Source: MGIIb-O3 sp046710875 (GTDB lineage: Archaea; Thermoplasmatota; Poseidoniia; Poseidoniales; Thalassarchaeaceae). From it: a stretch of 64,000 nt of DNA. Under the pieces are notes generated by a model. The model was given only the letters and a program-made list of their open reading frames with translations. It searched no databases and was not told the origin of the DNA. A program made the position numbers and the translations under genes. Within the stretch, counting starts at the first letter, position 1, and the number at the start of each line of letters is the position of its first letter. Below, piece by piece: positions 1 through 9,115 of this stretch. The stretch covers positions 1 to 64,000 of the forward strand of contig JBKEHQ010000001.1 of assembly GCA_046710875.1 (NCBI GenBank), given 5' to 3'.

Positions 1-2624
1 ACGACTGGTTTCAGTGAAAGATTACGAAGCGATTTCCTATCTCTAATTGGAATAATAGAACTATGCCCTCCAAACATTGCTTCCGACGCTCTACTCAATC
101 TAATTAGCTGGATATCTGTGAATTTATTTGATCCAACTGCTCTTTCAAGTTTTCTTAAACCCCTTATTGGCTTTTCTTCTGCCATTTGATTAGCAATATT
201 TACTATTTCCAATATATCCTTATTTTCTCGCGATAATTCTTGTTCAAATTTCAAATCTAACTCAGATTGCCTACTACTTTCCATACGTTGTAAGCCTCTA
301 ATGGTAGCCTTGACTCTTCCCTGAAATGGAGACTTCGGTAATGGAGGATCTAAATCCTCAGGATAGCGCATTAGCATTTCCAAAGCTTCAATTTGACTTT
401 CTTTATTTTCTCTAAAATCATCTTCCCTATCTTGAATGCCGCTTGATGCATATTGTCTTAGCCTATTCCGGGCCACATCTTTTTTATCATCTAAATCATC
501 ATTACAAACATTAAGATATAGTTGAAATCGTTTTGTCACTGTAGCAGCTAGAGCTGTTTCAGACTCTATTAATTTTACAGCCTCTCTCCATCCTTCACCA
601 TGGGCATAAGAAATCAAAGCTTTCCTCATTATTAAAGCATATTTTGCAAAATCATCTCGAACTTTATTAGCTGCATCTCTGTATTCTCGTGCAGCTTCTA
701 AATCATTATTTCTGGAACTTTGTATTGTTGCTTTAATTAATTTAGATTCTAAACTATTATTATCATATCTTCTATACCATTTTTCCAGGGGTTCTATACC
801 TTCTGATAATATTTTACCATGCTCTATGACCATCTCTGTAATGAATTTTATACTTATCATTGATACATCTTCTTTATTTGAAAGAGTTGATAATACCTTA
901 TTTGCATCATTTATCCTTTCATCCATGCCACTTTCAATATCTATTGCAGCCCTATTTAATATCAAAGAATCAACTAGGCATTGAAATAGTGCATTTTCTA
1001 AATAGGAAATATCTGCAGCTAATATGGATTCTTTAAGTCTATTAATTGTCTTTGATCTAACCATACTATCTCCATCTGGAGATAAAGCCCTTCGAACTTC
1101 ATTAAGGGACAAAATACCTTCTCTGTCTAATTTCTTTTGTATTGATCCAATTTCATCAGGAATCCCATCAAGTAATGCAATAAGCTCTTTTGATATTGTT
1201 GAAAGTACAGTATCATTTGGAGAGTCTGAAATTGACATAAGAGCTTCTTTTCGCATATCTTCTAAAGTAGGTAACATTCCTATTGAAGATTTAGCCGAAA
1301 TCATGTGCCAAATTAACAAAACTCTTTCAGGATATACTTTTATCAAGGAGCGATTTTTAATTATAATTTTTGCAAGATTTTCAACATCAGCAGCCTCTGT
1401 AAATACATCTAAAATTTGACTTGTATGCCTTATATAATCCAACTTTGATAATTTTTCTGCAGCATTAATTTTTATCTCATAACTACAATAAAGATCGTTT
1501 GTCACAATTAAAAGACCCTCATCATTTAGATTATTTAAAGATGAAATAATTAATTCTTCTATAGATAAATCATCAGCAGAATTAAGTTTTAATGCTATTT
1601 TAAGTTGATTATTATTTTCAATCTGTAATATTTTTGCTACATCATCAGCCTCATCTAATTTTTCTTTTTCTTGAAGGGCAGAGACTAATTTCCAACCTAG
1701 TGAATTTGGTATTTTGGTACCAGATCCAGCCAAAGTCTCAATTCCATACTTTAAGTCTTCAATAGATAAATCATCTTCAATATTATTTATTTCTTTCCAA
1801 GCACAATTTCGTATTGCTTGTGATAATAAGTCCTTTCCATGTATTTTTGAATCCTCTTTCCAATTTTCTAAATTTCCCATACGTAATTTTAGTAATCTAA
1901 TATGTTTTTCTACTACTTCTTTCATTGTTTTGTCAGTAATGTTTTCTAAAACTTGTATTGCATCTGGATTTTTCGAAGAGGCTAGTAAAATCCCTTCAAT
2001 GAAAGCAATTTCATTATTTTGATTCCTCAATGAAGGGCTCATCCATCCATTCCATTCACCATATCTTGGTTTTTTTCCTAAATCTTTCTCTATTTTTTGA
2101 ATGACTTTCAATTGTTCTGTTTTAGCATTAAATGGTAAATCCAACTTTAGCCAGTTTCTTAGTGAGGTCGTATCTTCGGGATCGAAATAAGATGATTTAA
2201 TCCAATTTGTTGAATCTATATGTTTTTTACTGTTCTCACTAATTTTAAATCTACTTAATTCAGCAAAGAGTCCAGATTCTTTAGCTAATTTACTCCAAAC
2301 TGGGTGAAGTCCTTTTTGGCACTCGGATCTTATTTCAATCATCTTTTCATTCCAATCAGATTTCCACAGATCTCCCATTTTATTTTGTTGAGCAATTAAA
2401 ACTGCCAATTTGTAACCAGGAGCCTCATTTGAAAGAAATATATCTTGAGGTAATGCCAGATTATCTTCAAAACCTTTCCTTAGTCCTTTACCGCCGCGCC
2501 TCCCTATTTTTTTATTTATTTTACGATTTTGAGTTACCGAACTCTTATCCTCATCTATATTTATTGTCGGCAAACCTTCTTTTTTTGCAGCAAGAGCCGC
2601 TAAAGCACGCCATTCCTTAGTCAT
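1..2624 (-). CDS. Large uncharacterised protein, C-terminus cut off by window start
   Basis: An open frame runs leftward from ATG at 2624 to position 1 without a stop, giving at least 874 residues. I checked the frame near both ends. An in-frame stop lies about 120 bases upstream of the ATG and no clear Shine-Dalgarno is visible, so the start is tentative. The N-terminus (MTKEWRALAALAAKKEGLP) is followed by a basic glycine stretch (RRGGKGLRKG, about residues 42-51). The rest is charged, apparently all-helical and free of membrane segments or signal peptide. The visible C-terminal part is rich in Arg, Glu and Leu, like helical repeat or coiled-coil proteins. I do not recognise a family and assign no function. 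Confidence 0.75.
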   Translation of the reverse strand, partial: MTKEWRALAALAAKKEGLPTINIDEDKSSVTQNRKINKKIGRRGGKGLRKGFEDNLALPQDIFLSNEAPGYKLAVLIAQQNKMGDLWKSDWNEKMIEIRSECQKGLHPVWSKLAKESGLFAELSRFKISENSKKHIDSTNWIKSSYFDPEDTTSLRNWLKLDLPFNAKTEQLKVIQKIEKDLGKKPRYGEWNGWMSPSLRNQNNEIAFIEGILLASSKNPDAIQVLENITDKTMKEVVEKHIRLLKLRMGNLENWKEDSKIHGKDLLSQAIRNCAWKEINNIEDDLSIEDLKYGIETLAGSGTKIPNSLGWKLVSALQEKEKLDEADDVAKILQIENNNQLKIALKLNSADDLSIEELIISSLNNLNDEGLLIVTNDLYCSYEIKINAAEKLSKLDYIRHTSQILDVFTEAADVENLAKIIIKNRSLIKVYPERVLLIWHMISAKSSIGMLPTLEDMRKEALMSISDSPNDTVLSTISKELIALLDGIPDEIGSIQKKLDREGILSLNEVRRALSPDGDSMVRSKTINRLKESILAADISYLENALFQCLVDSLILNRAAIDIESGMDERINDANKVLSTLSNKEDVSMISIKFITEMVIEHGKILSEGIEPLEKWYRRYDNNSLESKLIKATIQSSRNNDLEAAREYRDAANKVRDDFAKYALIMRKALISYAHGEGWREAVKLIESETALAATVTKRFQLYLNVCNDDLDDKKDVARNRLRQYASSGIQDREDDFRENKESQIEALEMLMRYPEDLDPPLPKSPFQGRVKATIRGLQRMESSRQSELDLKFEQELSRENKDILEIVNIANQMAEEKPIRGLRKLERAVGSNKFTDIQLIRLSRASEAMFGGHSSIIPIRDRKSLRNLSLKPV

Positions 2625-2834
2625 AAGGTCCCAAGCAGAGATTTTCTGTACTCTGTTTAATCTCCTTATCTTATCATCACCAGATTGAGATAATGATTCT
2701 AGACATTCAAGTAGATATTCCTCCAGTTGAAGACCTCCGATTAACGGTCCTCAACCTTCATACATCAATACATCCCCTACATACACACAATTCAGCAACA
2801 GAGACCTCAAGTCATATGCATACTTTCGAGCATC

Positions 2835-3302
2835 ATGGAATTACTACCAATCATCGTAATTCTCATTCATCCATTTGCTGCATTATTATTAATTATGATA
2901 TTTATGACGCAACTAAAATGGCGTAAAAAGAGGAAATTATTGAAAGGCGATGATCTAATTAAGGCAAATAGGAAACACATATCTGACGGTAATAAAATCA
3001 TGTTATCTACTCTTTTTGTTATAGTATTGGCATTTATGGGTGAAATATCTAGGGCAATTTTTAATGATTTACCCTTTGACACATATATTTTACCAAATAA
3101 TTTCCACTCATCAGGGGGATTACTAGGATTACTCTTGATGTTAATTCTTTGGCTTACAGGGCATTCTACCAAAAGGAAGAAAGTAAGTAAGCAATCGTTT
3201 TCTAAAACTAGAGATACACATGGTAGAATTGGGGATATAATGGCAATTCTTATATTAATTCATGCATTTTTAGGTTTTTTATATCTTTTACAAATTATTT
3301 AG
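2835..3302 (+). CDS. Small four-helix membrane protein, DUF4079/cytochrome b561-like
   Basis: 155 residues with about four hydrophobic segments (residues 4-25, 56-72, 92-108, 135-154) separated by basic loops. Histidines sit at helix ends or loops: HPFAAL near the N-terminus, NFHSSGG before helix 3, TGHS after it, and IHAFLG in the last helix. This spacing resembles DUF4079-type or b561-like haem membrane proteins, but the match is by eye and weak. It is convergent with the DHH phosphoesterase; their ends overlap by a few bases. A possible membrane redox role is inference only. Confidence 0.6.
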   Translation: MELLPIIVILIHPFAALLLIMIFMTQLKWRKKRKLLKGDDLIKANRKHISDGNKIMLSTLFVIVLAFMGEISRAIFNDLPFDTYILPNNFHSSGGLLGLLLMLILWLTGHSTKRKKVSKQSFSKTRDTHGRIGDIMAILILIHAFLGFLYLLQII

Positions 3303-4279
3303 TTTGTATTCCACATTTCAACCCATGCCTTTATGTTTCTTTCTATATCTAAATTATCTAATTCCCTACTCACTAATATTCCGTCATCTAGGGGCATAAT
3401 TCTACATCCACAAGCATTTTCATGCCCGCCACCATCAACATCAAACCTTTTTGCCATTTTTATCAAATTATATATTCCTCCGGTAGTATGTAAGAAAGAA
3501 TTAGTATAAAATGATGCAGAAACAGGATATTCTCCATTATTATTAAATTTTGAATTTGTATATCCATGTATTATTATGCATGCATCACAATCATCTCCTA
3601 CTTTAGCAGTTATATGATAACCATTGGACCTTATCCCAGAATCTTCAAATCTAACTATTGCTAATCTATTGTTGACTTCTAAGGTTCTATCGATTAAACT
3701 ATCAATCATTATCCTTTCATCTTGAATATTCTTGAGGTGAGGCCACATCATCTTCTTAGAAAGTATATTTTTAATAGATTCTCGATTTTTAATTGCTTCA
3801 AGTATTTGTAAATTAATAATTTGATTACTACCAATCAATTTTCCAATTAAAAATACATCTCCACCTTCTAAAAACTCCTCCTTCTTTATATGTCCACTAT
3901 CAATTTTATCAACCCAAAATAACAATTCTTCCAAATCAGATAAATCAATGACTTCAGATATAATTTCATACGCAATACGTGCAGCAGAAGGATAATCTTT
4001 CCAAATAAATATGCCATTTGTTTGCAAATCATCTATTATTTTATTTGTCTGATGATGGTCAATATTTAGCCCACATTTGGGATGCATTGGTAAATCACAT
4101 ATTGCCGTGTATTTATCTATCAACCCATCTAAAATTCCAGAACGCAACTCACCCGGATGAGCAAAAATAATTTCTGCATCCTTCCAATGTCTCTTTAAAA
4201 TAGCAGCCGTCACAACTCCATCTAAATCACTATCAGTTACAATCTTCCTGATATCTAGGGATAGAACGGGTGAATTCAT
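3299..4279 (-). CDS. DHH/DHHA1-family phosphoesterase
   Basis: 326 residues. The N-terminal DHH domain shows TDSDLDG at residues 15-21 and the diagnostic DHH triplet at 74-76 (NIDHHQTN), which together bind the metal ions. The C-terminal DHHA1-type substrate site is the GGGHENACG motif at about 283-291. Family members hydrolyse phosphodiester bonds in short oligonucleotides, cyclic dinucleotides or pAp; archaeal examples include RecJ-like nucleases and nanoRNases. The length and compact two-domain layout suggest a nanoRNase/pAp-phosphatase-like enzyme rather than full GAN/RecJ, but the substrate cannot be read from sequence. It stands alone, divergent from the Nudix gene. Confidence 0.85.
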   Translation of the reverse strand: MNSPVLSLDIRKIVTDSDLDGVVTAAILKRHWKDAEIIFAHPGELRSGILDGLIDKYTAICDLPMHPKCGLNIDHHQTNKIIDDLQTNGIFIWKDYPSAARIAYEIISEVIDLSDLEELLFWVDKIDSGHIKKEEFLEGGDVFLIGKLIGSNQIINLQILEAIKNRESIKNILSKKMMWPHLKNIQDERIMIDSLIDRTLEVNNRLAIVRFEDSGIRSNGYHITAKVGDDCDACIIIHGYTNSKFNNNGEYPVSASFYTNSFLHTTGGIYNLIKMAKRFDVDGGGHENACGCRIMPLDDGILVSRELDNLDIERNIKAWVEMWNTN

Positions 4280-4393
4280 TTTTAATGCTAAAAGAGTTAT
4301 ACCATTGTACTTTACTTAAAAATGTTCAAAATAATCTTATAATTTATATTTTTTATACAAAATTACGATATGTAAACCCATCATGCCACATCC

Positions 4394-4801
4394 ATGGAAA
4401 CATCTTGTGGATTTGTTTTAGTCAATTATGATAGCATTCTTTTACTTCAATACCCCCAAGGTCACTGGAGTTTTCCAAAGGGGCATATCGAAGATGATGA
4501 TGATGATCACCATTCAACTGCATTAAGAGAATTGATAGAAGAAACCGGTATAAAAGAAATAATCATAGACAAAAATTGGAATTTTCGTACAGATTACACA
4601 TTCAAAAGAAAGGGAAAGGAAATTCCAAAGCAGGTATTTTGGTTTTTAGCTGAAACTGATGAGTTGGAAGTAAAACTTTCCCATGAACATACTAATTATT
4701 TATGGCTAAATTTTGAAGATTGTGAAAAACAATTAACTTTTAGGCAAGAAAAAATACTTCTTCAATCTGCGCGTAATTATAGAGAAAAAATCAAAAAATA
4801 A
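4394..4801 (+). CDS. Nudix hydrolase, diadenosine-polyphosphate type
   Basis: 135 residues, one Nudix domain. WSFPKGHIE at residues 25-33 is typical of Ap4A hydrolases and the helix RELIEETGI at 45-53 supplies the metal-binding glutamates. The Nudix box is slightly irregular: there are five consecutive aspartates between the glycine and the RE helix. The spacing is one residue longer than the usual GX5EX7REUXEEXGU, and the first canonical Glu is Asp. It likely cleaves dinucleoside polyphosphates or similar nucleotides in the cytoplasm. It is divergent from the DHH phosphoesterase and convergent with the cobalamin adenosyltransferase, with two bases between stops. Confidence 0.85.
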   Translation: METSCGFVLVNYDSILLLQYPQGHWSFPKGHIEDDDDDHHSTALRELIEETGIKEIIIDKNWNFRTDYTFKRKGKEIPKQVFWFLAETDELEVKLSHEHTNYLWLNFEDCEKQLTFRQEKILLQSARNYREKIKK

Positions 4802-4803
4802 AT

Positions 4804-5424
4804 CTAGCTATTATCAGATCTTTTACCAAGAGGGGTCCAAAGAACTTCCTCATCACCACACTTTGCACTTATCCAGCGGCCCATTACAAACATCCAATCT
4901 GATAATCGATTTAGATAAGAGATTATTTCTAATCTAAGCGAATCTTTTCCAGACTTTTCTCTCATAAGGCATGCAAGCCTTTCAGCTCTTCTTGCCACAG
5001 TTCTTGAAACATGTAATGCAGCAACAGGTGCAGAGCCAGTTGGCATAATAAATGACTCAAGCGGATCTACGTCCTCCAACCAACTATTCATCTCATCAAC
5101 TAAATTTTCACCTTCTGCCATCCCAATTAATACCATCATTTTTGGCAATTTCCCAGGCGTACATGCACACTCACCACCAATATCAAATAATTCTTGCTGA
5201 ACTCGTCCCAATGAGATATCAGTACTTATTTTAACTTCTTTAGGGGCATCATATCTTTTTATCTCCATCCTCACGACCCCTATTTGTGAATTTAATTCAT
5301 CAATAGTGCCATATAATTCTACACGCGAATCTCCTTTACCAACCCTTTTTCCATCTACTAAGGATGTTTCACCTGCATCTCCTCCTCCAGTATGCACTTT
5401 AGTAATCCGAACCATTTTATTCAT
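4804..5424 (-). CDS. PduO-type cob(I)alamin adenosyltransferase
   Basis: 206 residues. The N-terminal signature VHTGGGDAGETSLVDGKRVG (residues 10-29) binds ATP, followed by DSRVELYGTIDELNSQIG, both diagnostic of the PduO/MMAB family. The conserved C-terminal element RTVARRAERLACL and the LNRLSDWMFVMGRW helix bind ATP and corrin. The enzyme transfers an adenosyl group from ATP to reduced cobalamin, giving coenzyme B12 for mutases or ribonucleotide reductase. Two residues after the start Met is a second in-frame Met; either could serve. No corrinoid biosynthesis gene is adjacent, so the cell may salvage corrinoids; that is inference. Confidence 0.92.
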   Translation of the reverse strand: MNKMVRITKVHTGGGDAGETSLVDGKRVGKGDSRVELYGTIDELNSQIGVVRMEIKRYDAPKEVKISTDISLGRVQQELFDIGGECACTPGKLPKMMVLIGMAEGENLVDEMNSWLEDVDPLESFIMPTGSAPVAALHVSRTVARRAERLACLMREKSGKDSLRLEIISYLNRLSDWMFVMGRWISAKCGDEEVLWTPLGKRSDNS

Positions 5425-5461
5425 CGGAAAGGCTATGATATTTTGAATAGTTCGTGTATTC

Positions 5462-6169
5462 TTATAGAGATATATCCGTTAAGGATTTTTTTATTGCATC
5501 AGTCCATGACTTATCAACTGCATTCCACCCTCCTCCTTTTTCTAATTCTATTAAATGACGCTCTTTTTCTAATTTATTTCCTATTTTATCATATATTAAT
5601 ATTAAAACCGCGTGACTCATAGCATTTAACCACGGATCATTCATATCCCATGATTTTTCAAAGTGAGCAATTGCTCCATTATCGCCATATATTAATCCTC
5701 TATTAATTTGTCTTAACCCGGACTTTGACCATGAAATACCAGGGACTCCAACAACCAATCCTCTAAACGCAAGATATATTTCTAATGTAATTATAAGAGA
5801 CGCTATTATGAATGAAATTATCTGTTCTGTAGATGTGGTAGATATCCAATTTTTAGTAAGTAGATCTATAGAACCTATGCAGAATAAAACTCCACTAAAT
5901 GGTGCTAAAATAACATCATGTTTTGTAATTACCATATGCCTTACGCCAAAAATAACTCCCAATCCGCCTAAAAATGTTGAAATTAGTGCCGGTATTTCCT
6001 CCATGGTCTCTCTTGGTGCGGTACTTGAAATCCAAAATACTACTCCAAAAGATATGAGTAACCATCCATACTTTCCACCTATTTCCGGAAATGGTTGATA
6101 ATTACTGTAGTAAAGTACTACGCCCCCAATCATGATGTATAATAAAATCCAAATACTCAAAGAAATCAT
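5462..6169 (-). CDS. Hypothetical membrane protein, five predicted helices
   Basis: 235 residues. Five hydrophobic segments occupy roughly residues 3-22, 34-50, 60-82, 88-105 and 118-142. A soluble C-terminal domain of about 90 residues follows (with AIAHFEKSWDMNDPWLNAMSH), reminiscent of a helical repeat. The start ATG overlaps the stop of the upstream 107-residue gene by four bases (6166-6169), so the two are translationally coupled. I do not recognise a family. A conserved membrane protein specific to this archaeal lineage is the most I can say. Confidence 0.7.
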   Translation of the reverse strand: MISLSIWILLYIMIGGVVLYYSNYQPFPEIGGKYGWLLISFGVVFWISSTAPRETMEEIPALISTFLGGLGVIFGVRHMVITKHDVILAPFSGVLFCIGSIDLLTKNWISTTSTEQIISFIIASLIITLEIYLAFRGLVVGVPGISWSKSGLRQINRGLIYGDNGAIAHFEKSWDMNDPWLNAMSHAVLILIYDKIGNKLEKERHLIELEKGGGWNAVDKSWTDAIKKSLTDISL

Positions 6170-6489
6170 TCTTCAACCACTTCGTCCTTCCAACCAGGCT
6201 CCCAAAATTTATCATTATCTAACCATTCCAACCATTCTTTTACGTCTGATCTTAAAAGCCTAAAAGCCCGTCTATCTAACCCATCTAATAGTAAATCACT
6301 AATTTCACTTTTTTTGTGAGCATCCAACCATTCGATTTGCATTTCCCTAACTTTGCGCTGCCCTTCTATGTGGTTATCAAATGACATTTCACAAAGTTCT
6401 CTCAAGTCTTGTAGCCACATTCTAGCACCTCTCATGTGAGGTTCTTCAGCCAATGGTTTTGCCTTTCGCCGACGCCGCCATCTGCTCAT
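6166..6489 (-). CDS. Small basic hypothetical protein, coupled to membrane protein
   Basis: 107 residues. The N-terminus is very basic (MSRWRRRRKAKPL) and the rest is charged and helical with many tryptophans (WLQDLREL, EWLDAHKK, EWLEWLDNDKFWEPGW). There is no signal peptide or membrane helix. Its stop overlaps the start of the membrane protein downstream, which suggests a cotranscribed pair and possibly a complex. It is divergent from rlmH with about 70 bases between starts. I do not recognise a family. Confidence 0.65.
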   Translation of the reverse strand: MSRWRRRRKAKPLAEEPHMRGARMWLQDLRELCEMSFDNHIEGQRKVREMQIEWLDAHKKSEISDLLLDGLDRRAFRLLRSDVKEWLEWLDNDKFWEPGWKDEVVEE

Positions 6490-6562
6490 ATCATGTAATC
6501 CTGAATGTATTTATTCTTGATGCTTTGCGAACCACTATTACCGAGCTGCTCTTGGTTATATC

Positions 6563-6997
6563 GTGGGTAGGATAGTTGTATATCTATATGGTAAACCAAA
6601 AGAAAAATCATATTTGACTATAATTAATGAATATTATAAGCGATTAAAAGGTAAAGGTATTTCATTATCATATTATTCAGATAAAAACAAATCTATTGAT
6701 TATGAGCATATGCTTTTGAATCTTAAGGGTAATTTGATACTAATAGATGAAAATGGAGAAAAATTATCTAGCAAAGACTTATCAGTATTAATTTCTAAAA
6801 CAATGATGGATCATTCTACAACCAACTTTGCATTAGGGCCTCCAGATGGATTTAATAAGGAATTTAAATCTAAAATCCATCACTCAATTTCACTTTCACC
6901 AATGACATTTCCACATGAAATGGCCGCATCAATTTTTATTGAACAATTGTATCGTGCTACTGAAATAATAAAAGGAACTACATATCATAGGGAATAA
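6563..6997 (+). CDS. rlmH: RlmH-type 23S rRNA pseudouridine methyltransferase (SPOUT)
   Basis: 144 residues, close to the roughly 155-residue bacterial RlmH. The trefoil-knot SAM-binding part is recognisable from FALGPPDGF, and the conserved C-terminus carries LSPMTFPHEMA, followed by EQLYRATEIIKGTTYHRE, ending in the family-typical YHRE. RlmH methylates N3 of pseudouridine 1915 in helix 69 of 23S rRNA (E. coli numbering) on assembled ribosomes. The start is ATG 6563, without a strong Shine-Dalgarno. The gene stands alone between two leftward transcription units. Confidence 0.88.
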   Translation: MGRIVVYLYGKPKEKSYLTIINEYYKRLKGKGISLSYYSDKNKSIDYEHMLLNLKGNLILIDENGEKLSSKDLSVLISKTMMDHSTTNFALGPPDGFNKEFKSKIHHSISLSPMTFPHEMAASIFIEQLYRATEIIKGTTYHRE

Positions 6998-7017
6998 TTG
7001 CTGTATAATATACTAAT

Positions 7018-7803
7018 TTATATCTTATTCATAGATTTTGAAATAATTTTTAATGCATCTCTTAGTGTTGATTCATTATCCCATTCTTTGATTTCATAAT
7101 CCTTAATTATTATTTCATTCAAAATTAAATTAGCAGCTCTTGAAACTTCATCAACAATAGTCACAGACGCTTTCCTCGCAGTTCTTGATAACGGATTTAA
7201 ATCTATTACTAAAACTTCTTTTCCAAGTGCAACAAGCGCTTCACACCTATCCCCATCCTCGAGTGGAACTAATACTGTTTTTGAGCGTTGAATTCCTTCA
7301 GAGGAGCAAATTGCTCTAGGGCCTTCTAAACCAATGATTACACCATCATTTTCTTGTCCTAGTAGTCTAACGGAATTAACTGATTTATCCCAATCACCAA
7401 TCCATCCTTCTGGACAAGCCTCTTTAGCAACTTTATTTTTTTGCTCGTTTAACAGTCGTAATAATTTTAATATCCTCTCTTCTGTTCTATAGTAGAGATT
7501 TATTTCTATTGGGCACTCCAAAACAGCCGCAATACGTATCAAATCTTCTCCTGCTAATACTACTGTATTCCCATTTACAGATATGATTGGATTTTTTGAT
7601 TTATTTAGTCTATATGCAACTTCTTTTATCGCTAATTTAGCAGATTTAGAGGTTTCTTCACCTAATAGATAGTCAAACGCCTCACCTCTTCCATGGGCGA
7701 TCATTGCCGAATGGGCCAAAAGACCATTATTAGATGCTTCAACTAACTTTTCCCTAGCAATCAAAGATCTATATCTTGGATGACTTTTTGATATATCAGA
7801 CAT
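7018..7803 (-). CDS. 4-phosphopantoate--beta-alanine ligase (archaeal phosphopantothenate synthetase)
   Basis: 261 residues from ATG 7803. I prefer this start to an upstream in-frame TTG at 7818, because GAGGAGG lies six bases before the ATG. The N-terminus (SHPRYRSLIAREKLVEA, then GLLAHSAMIAHGRGEAFDYL) and the internal VNGNTVVLAGEDLIRIA are hallmarks of the DUF137 family. The enzyme condenses 4-phosphopantoate with beta-alanine using ATP, the archaeal route to CoA that replaces bacterial PanC/CoaA. It overlaps the end of nadC by eight bases, so both are expressed together. Its pathway partner, pantoate kinase, lies at 58269-59246. Confidence 0.93.
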   Translation of the reverse strand: MSDISKSHPRYRSLIAREKLVEASNNGLLAHSAMIAHGRGEAFDYLLGEETSKSAKLAIKEVAYRLNKSKNPIISVNGNTVVLAGEDLIRIAAVLECPIEINLYYRTEERILKLLRLLNEQKNKVAKEACPEGWIGDWDKSVNSVRLLGQENDGVIIGLEGPRAICSSEGIQRSKTVLVPLEDGDRCEALVALGKEVLVIDLNPLSRTARKASVTIVDEVSRAANLILNEIIIKDYEIKEWDNESTLRDALKIISKSMNKI

Positions 7804-8737
7804 TAGTATCCTCCTCAAATATCATTGATAAATCCAGAGGACGAACTCCTCTATTTAGTCCACTTGATGAAATCAATTCAATCTCACTTTCAGACCACTC
7901 TTCAAGAGAATTCATATCAATATTTCCTGACCCCTCCAATATGCAATAATCTCGGAGATTTTTACTTGATAATGATAAAGAAATATTCTTTGCAATTTTG
8001 GGGCCGACATTATCTAATAACAATACTATCTTATCACTTTTATTCAATATATTTTTCCAAACATCCACAACAATAATTGCATCGATTAAATTTTGAACTT
8101 CAACAATAACAAACTCTTCTTGAGTTATACTAATATTACTCATGACTCGTTTAATTGTTTCAGAATTACTTTCATTATGGAATTTTAGAGATATGAAATC
8201 ATTTTCTTTCATCATTAATGCATCATTTCTATTTAGTCTATGCGTCAATCCCCCTCCAACATGTATTGCCCATTTGTCTAATAGGCCCCAATCTGTTTTA
8301 CGAGTAGCTGCTAATTTTATGTTAGAAGATTTTTTTGTCCAATTATTTGTATTGGTTGCAATTCCGGACAGATTCCCCAAAATATTCAACATAATTCGTT
8401 CAATTCTTAGTATTTCAATTGATTCACCGGTTATAGTGACAATAATTTGGCCACTTTTTACATCTTCACCTTCATCAATATTCCATGATATTGCACATTT
8501 AGAAAAATGGCGTTCAATTAATCTATTTATGATTGGTTTGCCACAAATAACACCATCTTCTTTTACAATAATATTAGCTTTAATAATTCCTTTAGATCCA
8601 CTACCTCCTCCTTGTTCATCGAATAACATTGCATCTATCCAACCATCCATGGATTCTATGAATAAAGAAGTAGGAGAACCATCTAATATATGTCCATTCC
8701 ACAGGAGCTTTGAACGGTCATGAGGCAACCTTCCCAT
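7796..8737 (-). CDS. nadC: Nicotinate-nucleotide pyrophosphorylase (quinolinate phosphoribosyltransferase)
   Basis: 313 residues, slightly longer than the usual 280. The family core is clear: TRKTDWGLLDKWA near residue 145 (phosphate and quinolinate binding), GGGLTHRLNRND next to it, and the late LLLDNVGP motif near residue 242. The enzyme makes nicotinate mononucleotide, CO2 and pyrophosphate from quinolinate and PRPP, the committed entry into de novo NAD synthesis. NadA and NadB are not in the window. It is followed with an eight-base overlap by phosphopantothenate synthetase, giving a two-gene cofactor operon. Confidence 0.94.
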   Translation of the reverse strand: MGRLPHDRSKLLWNGHILDGSPTSLFIESMDGWIDAMLFDEQGGGSGSKGIIKANIIVKEDGVICGKPIINRLIERHFSKCAISWNIDEGEDVKSGQIIVTITGESIEILRIERIMLNILGNLSGIATNTNNWTKKSSNIKLAATRKTDWGLLDKWAIHVGGGLTHRLNRNDALMMKENDFISLKFHNESNSETIKRVMSNISITQEEFVIVEVQNLIDAIIVVDVWKNILNKSDKIVLLLDNVGPKIAKNISLSLSSKNLRDYCILEGSGNIDMNSLEEWSESEIELISSSGLNRGVRPLDLSMIFEEDTNV

Positions 8738-8792
8738 GCCAATCCGTAGAGAACCCCTATCTTGAATAGTTGTATTTCATTGATAAATATTT

Positions 8793-9047
8793 TTAATCAG
8801 AATTATTTTTTTCAATCACGCTTAGACTCAAATCAGCCGCAGATAAACAAACTAATAAATCATCAATGGTCGATCTAATACTCTTTAAATTACTAGAGGA
8901 CACTTTTATTATTAATTTTGCACTATCCTTACTCTCAATAACCTCAGCAAGAAAAGATTCAGGATCATCTGGAGATATAGAAGATATAAGTAACTCTGCA
9001 TGTCTTTTTGTACCAGTCCATTCAATCTCCACCTCCACAGTTTCCAT
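8793..9047 (-). CDS. KEOPS complex subunit Pcc1
   Basis: 84 residues, the typical size. The pattern SISPDDPESF near residue 23, then KLIIKVSSSNLKSIRSTIDD and LLVCLSAAD, matches archaeal Pcc1 proteins. These form the dimeric platform of the KEOPS complex with Kae1, Bud32 and Cgi121. KEOPS attaches threonylcarbamoyl to A37 of ANN-decoding tRNAs (t6A). The Sua5/YrdC enzyme that supplies threonylcarbamoyl-AMP is at 47001-47630; other KEOPS genes are outside the window. It lies upstream of nadC on the same strand (55-base gap) and divergent from the ABC-F gene. Confidence 0.85.
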   Translation of the reverse strand: METVEVEIEWTGTKRHAELLISSISPDDPESFLAEVIESKDSAKLIIKVSSSNLKSIRSTIDDLLVCLSAADLSLSVIEKNNSD

Positions 9048-9115
9048 GAAGTCCGTAAAGCGTACCTCTTTTCATTTGTACTGGTATTATATCAGAAAGG
9101 TCGCCCCGAATAAAC

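Noticed and set aside
8142..8723. 193-residue plus-strand frame
   Set aside because: It lies wholly inside nadC on the opposite strand and has shadow-frame composition.
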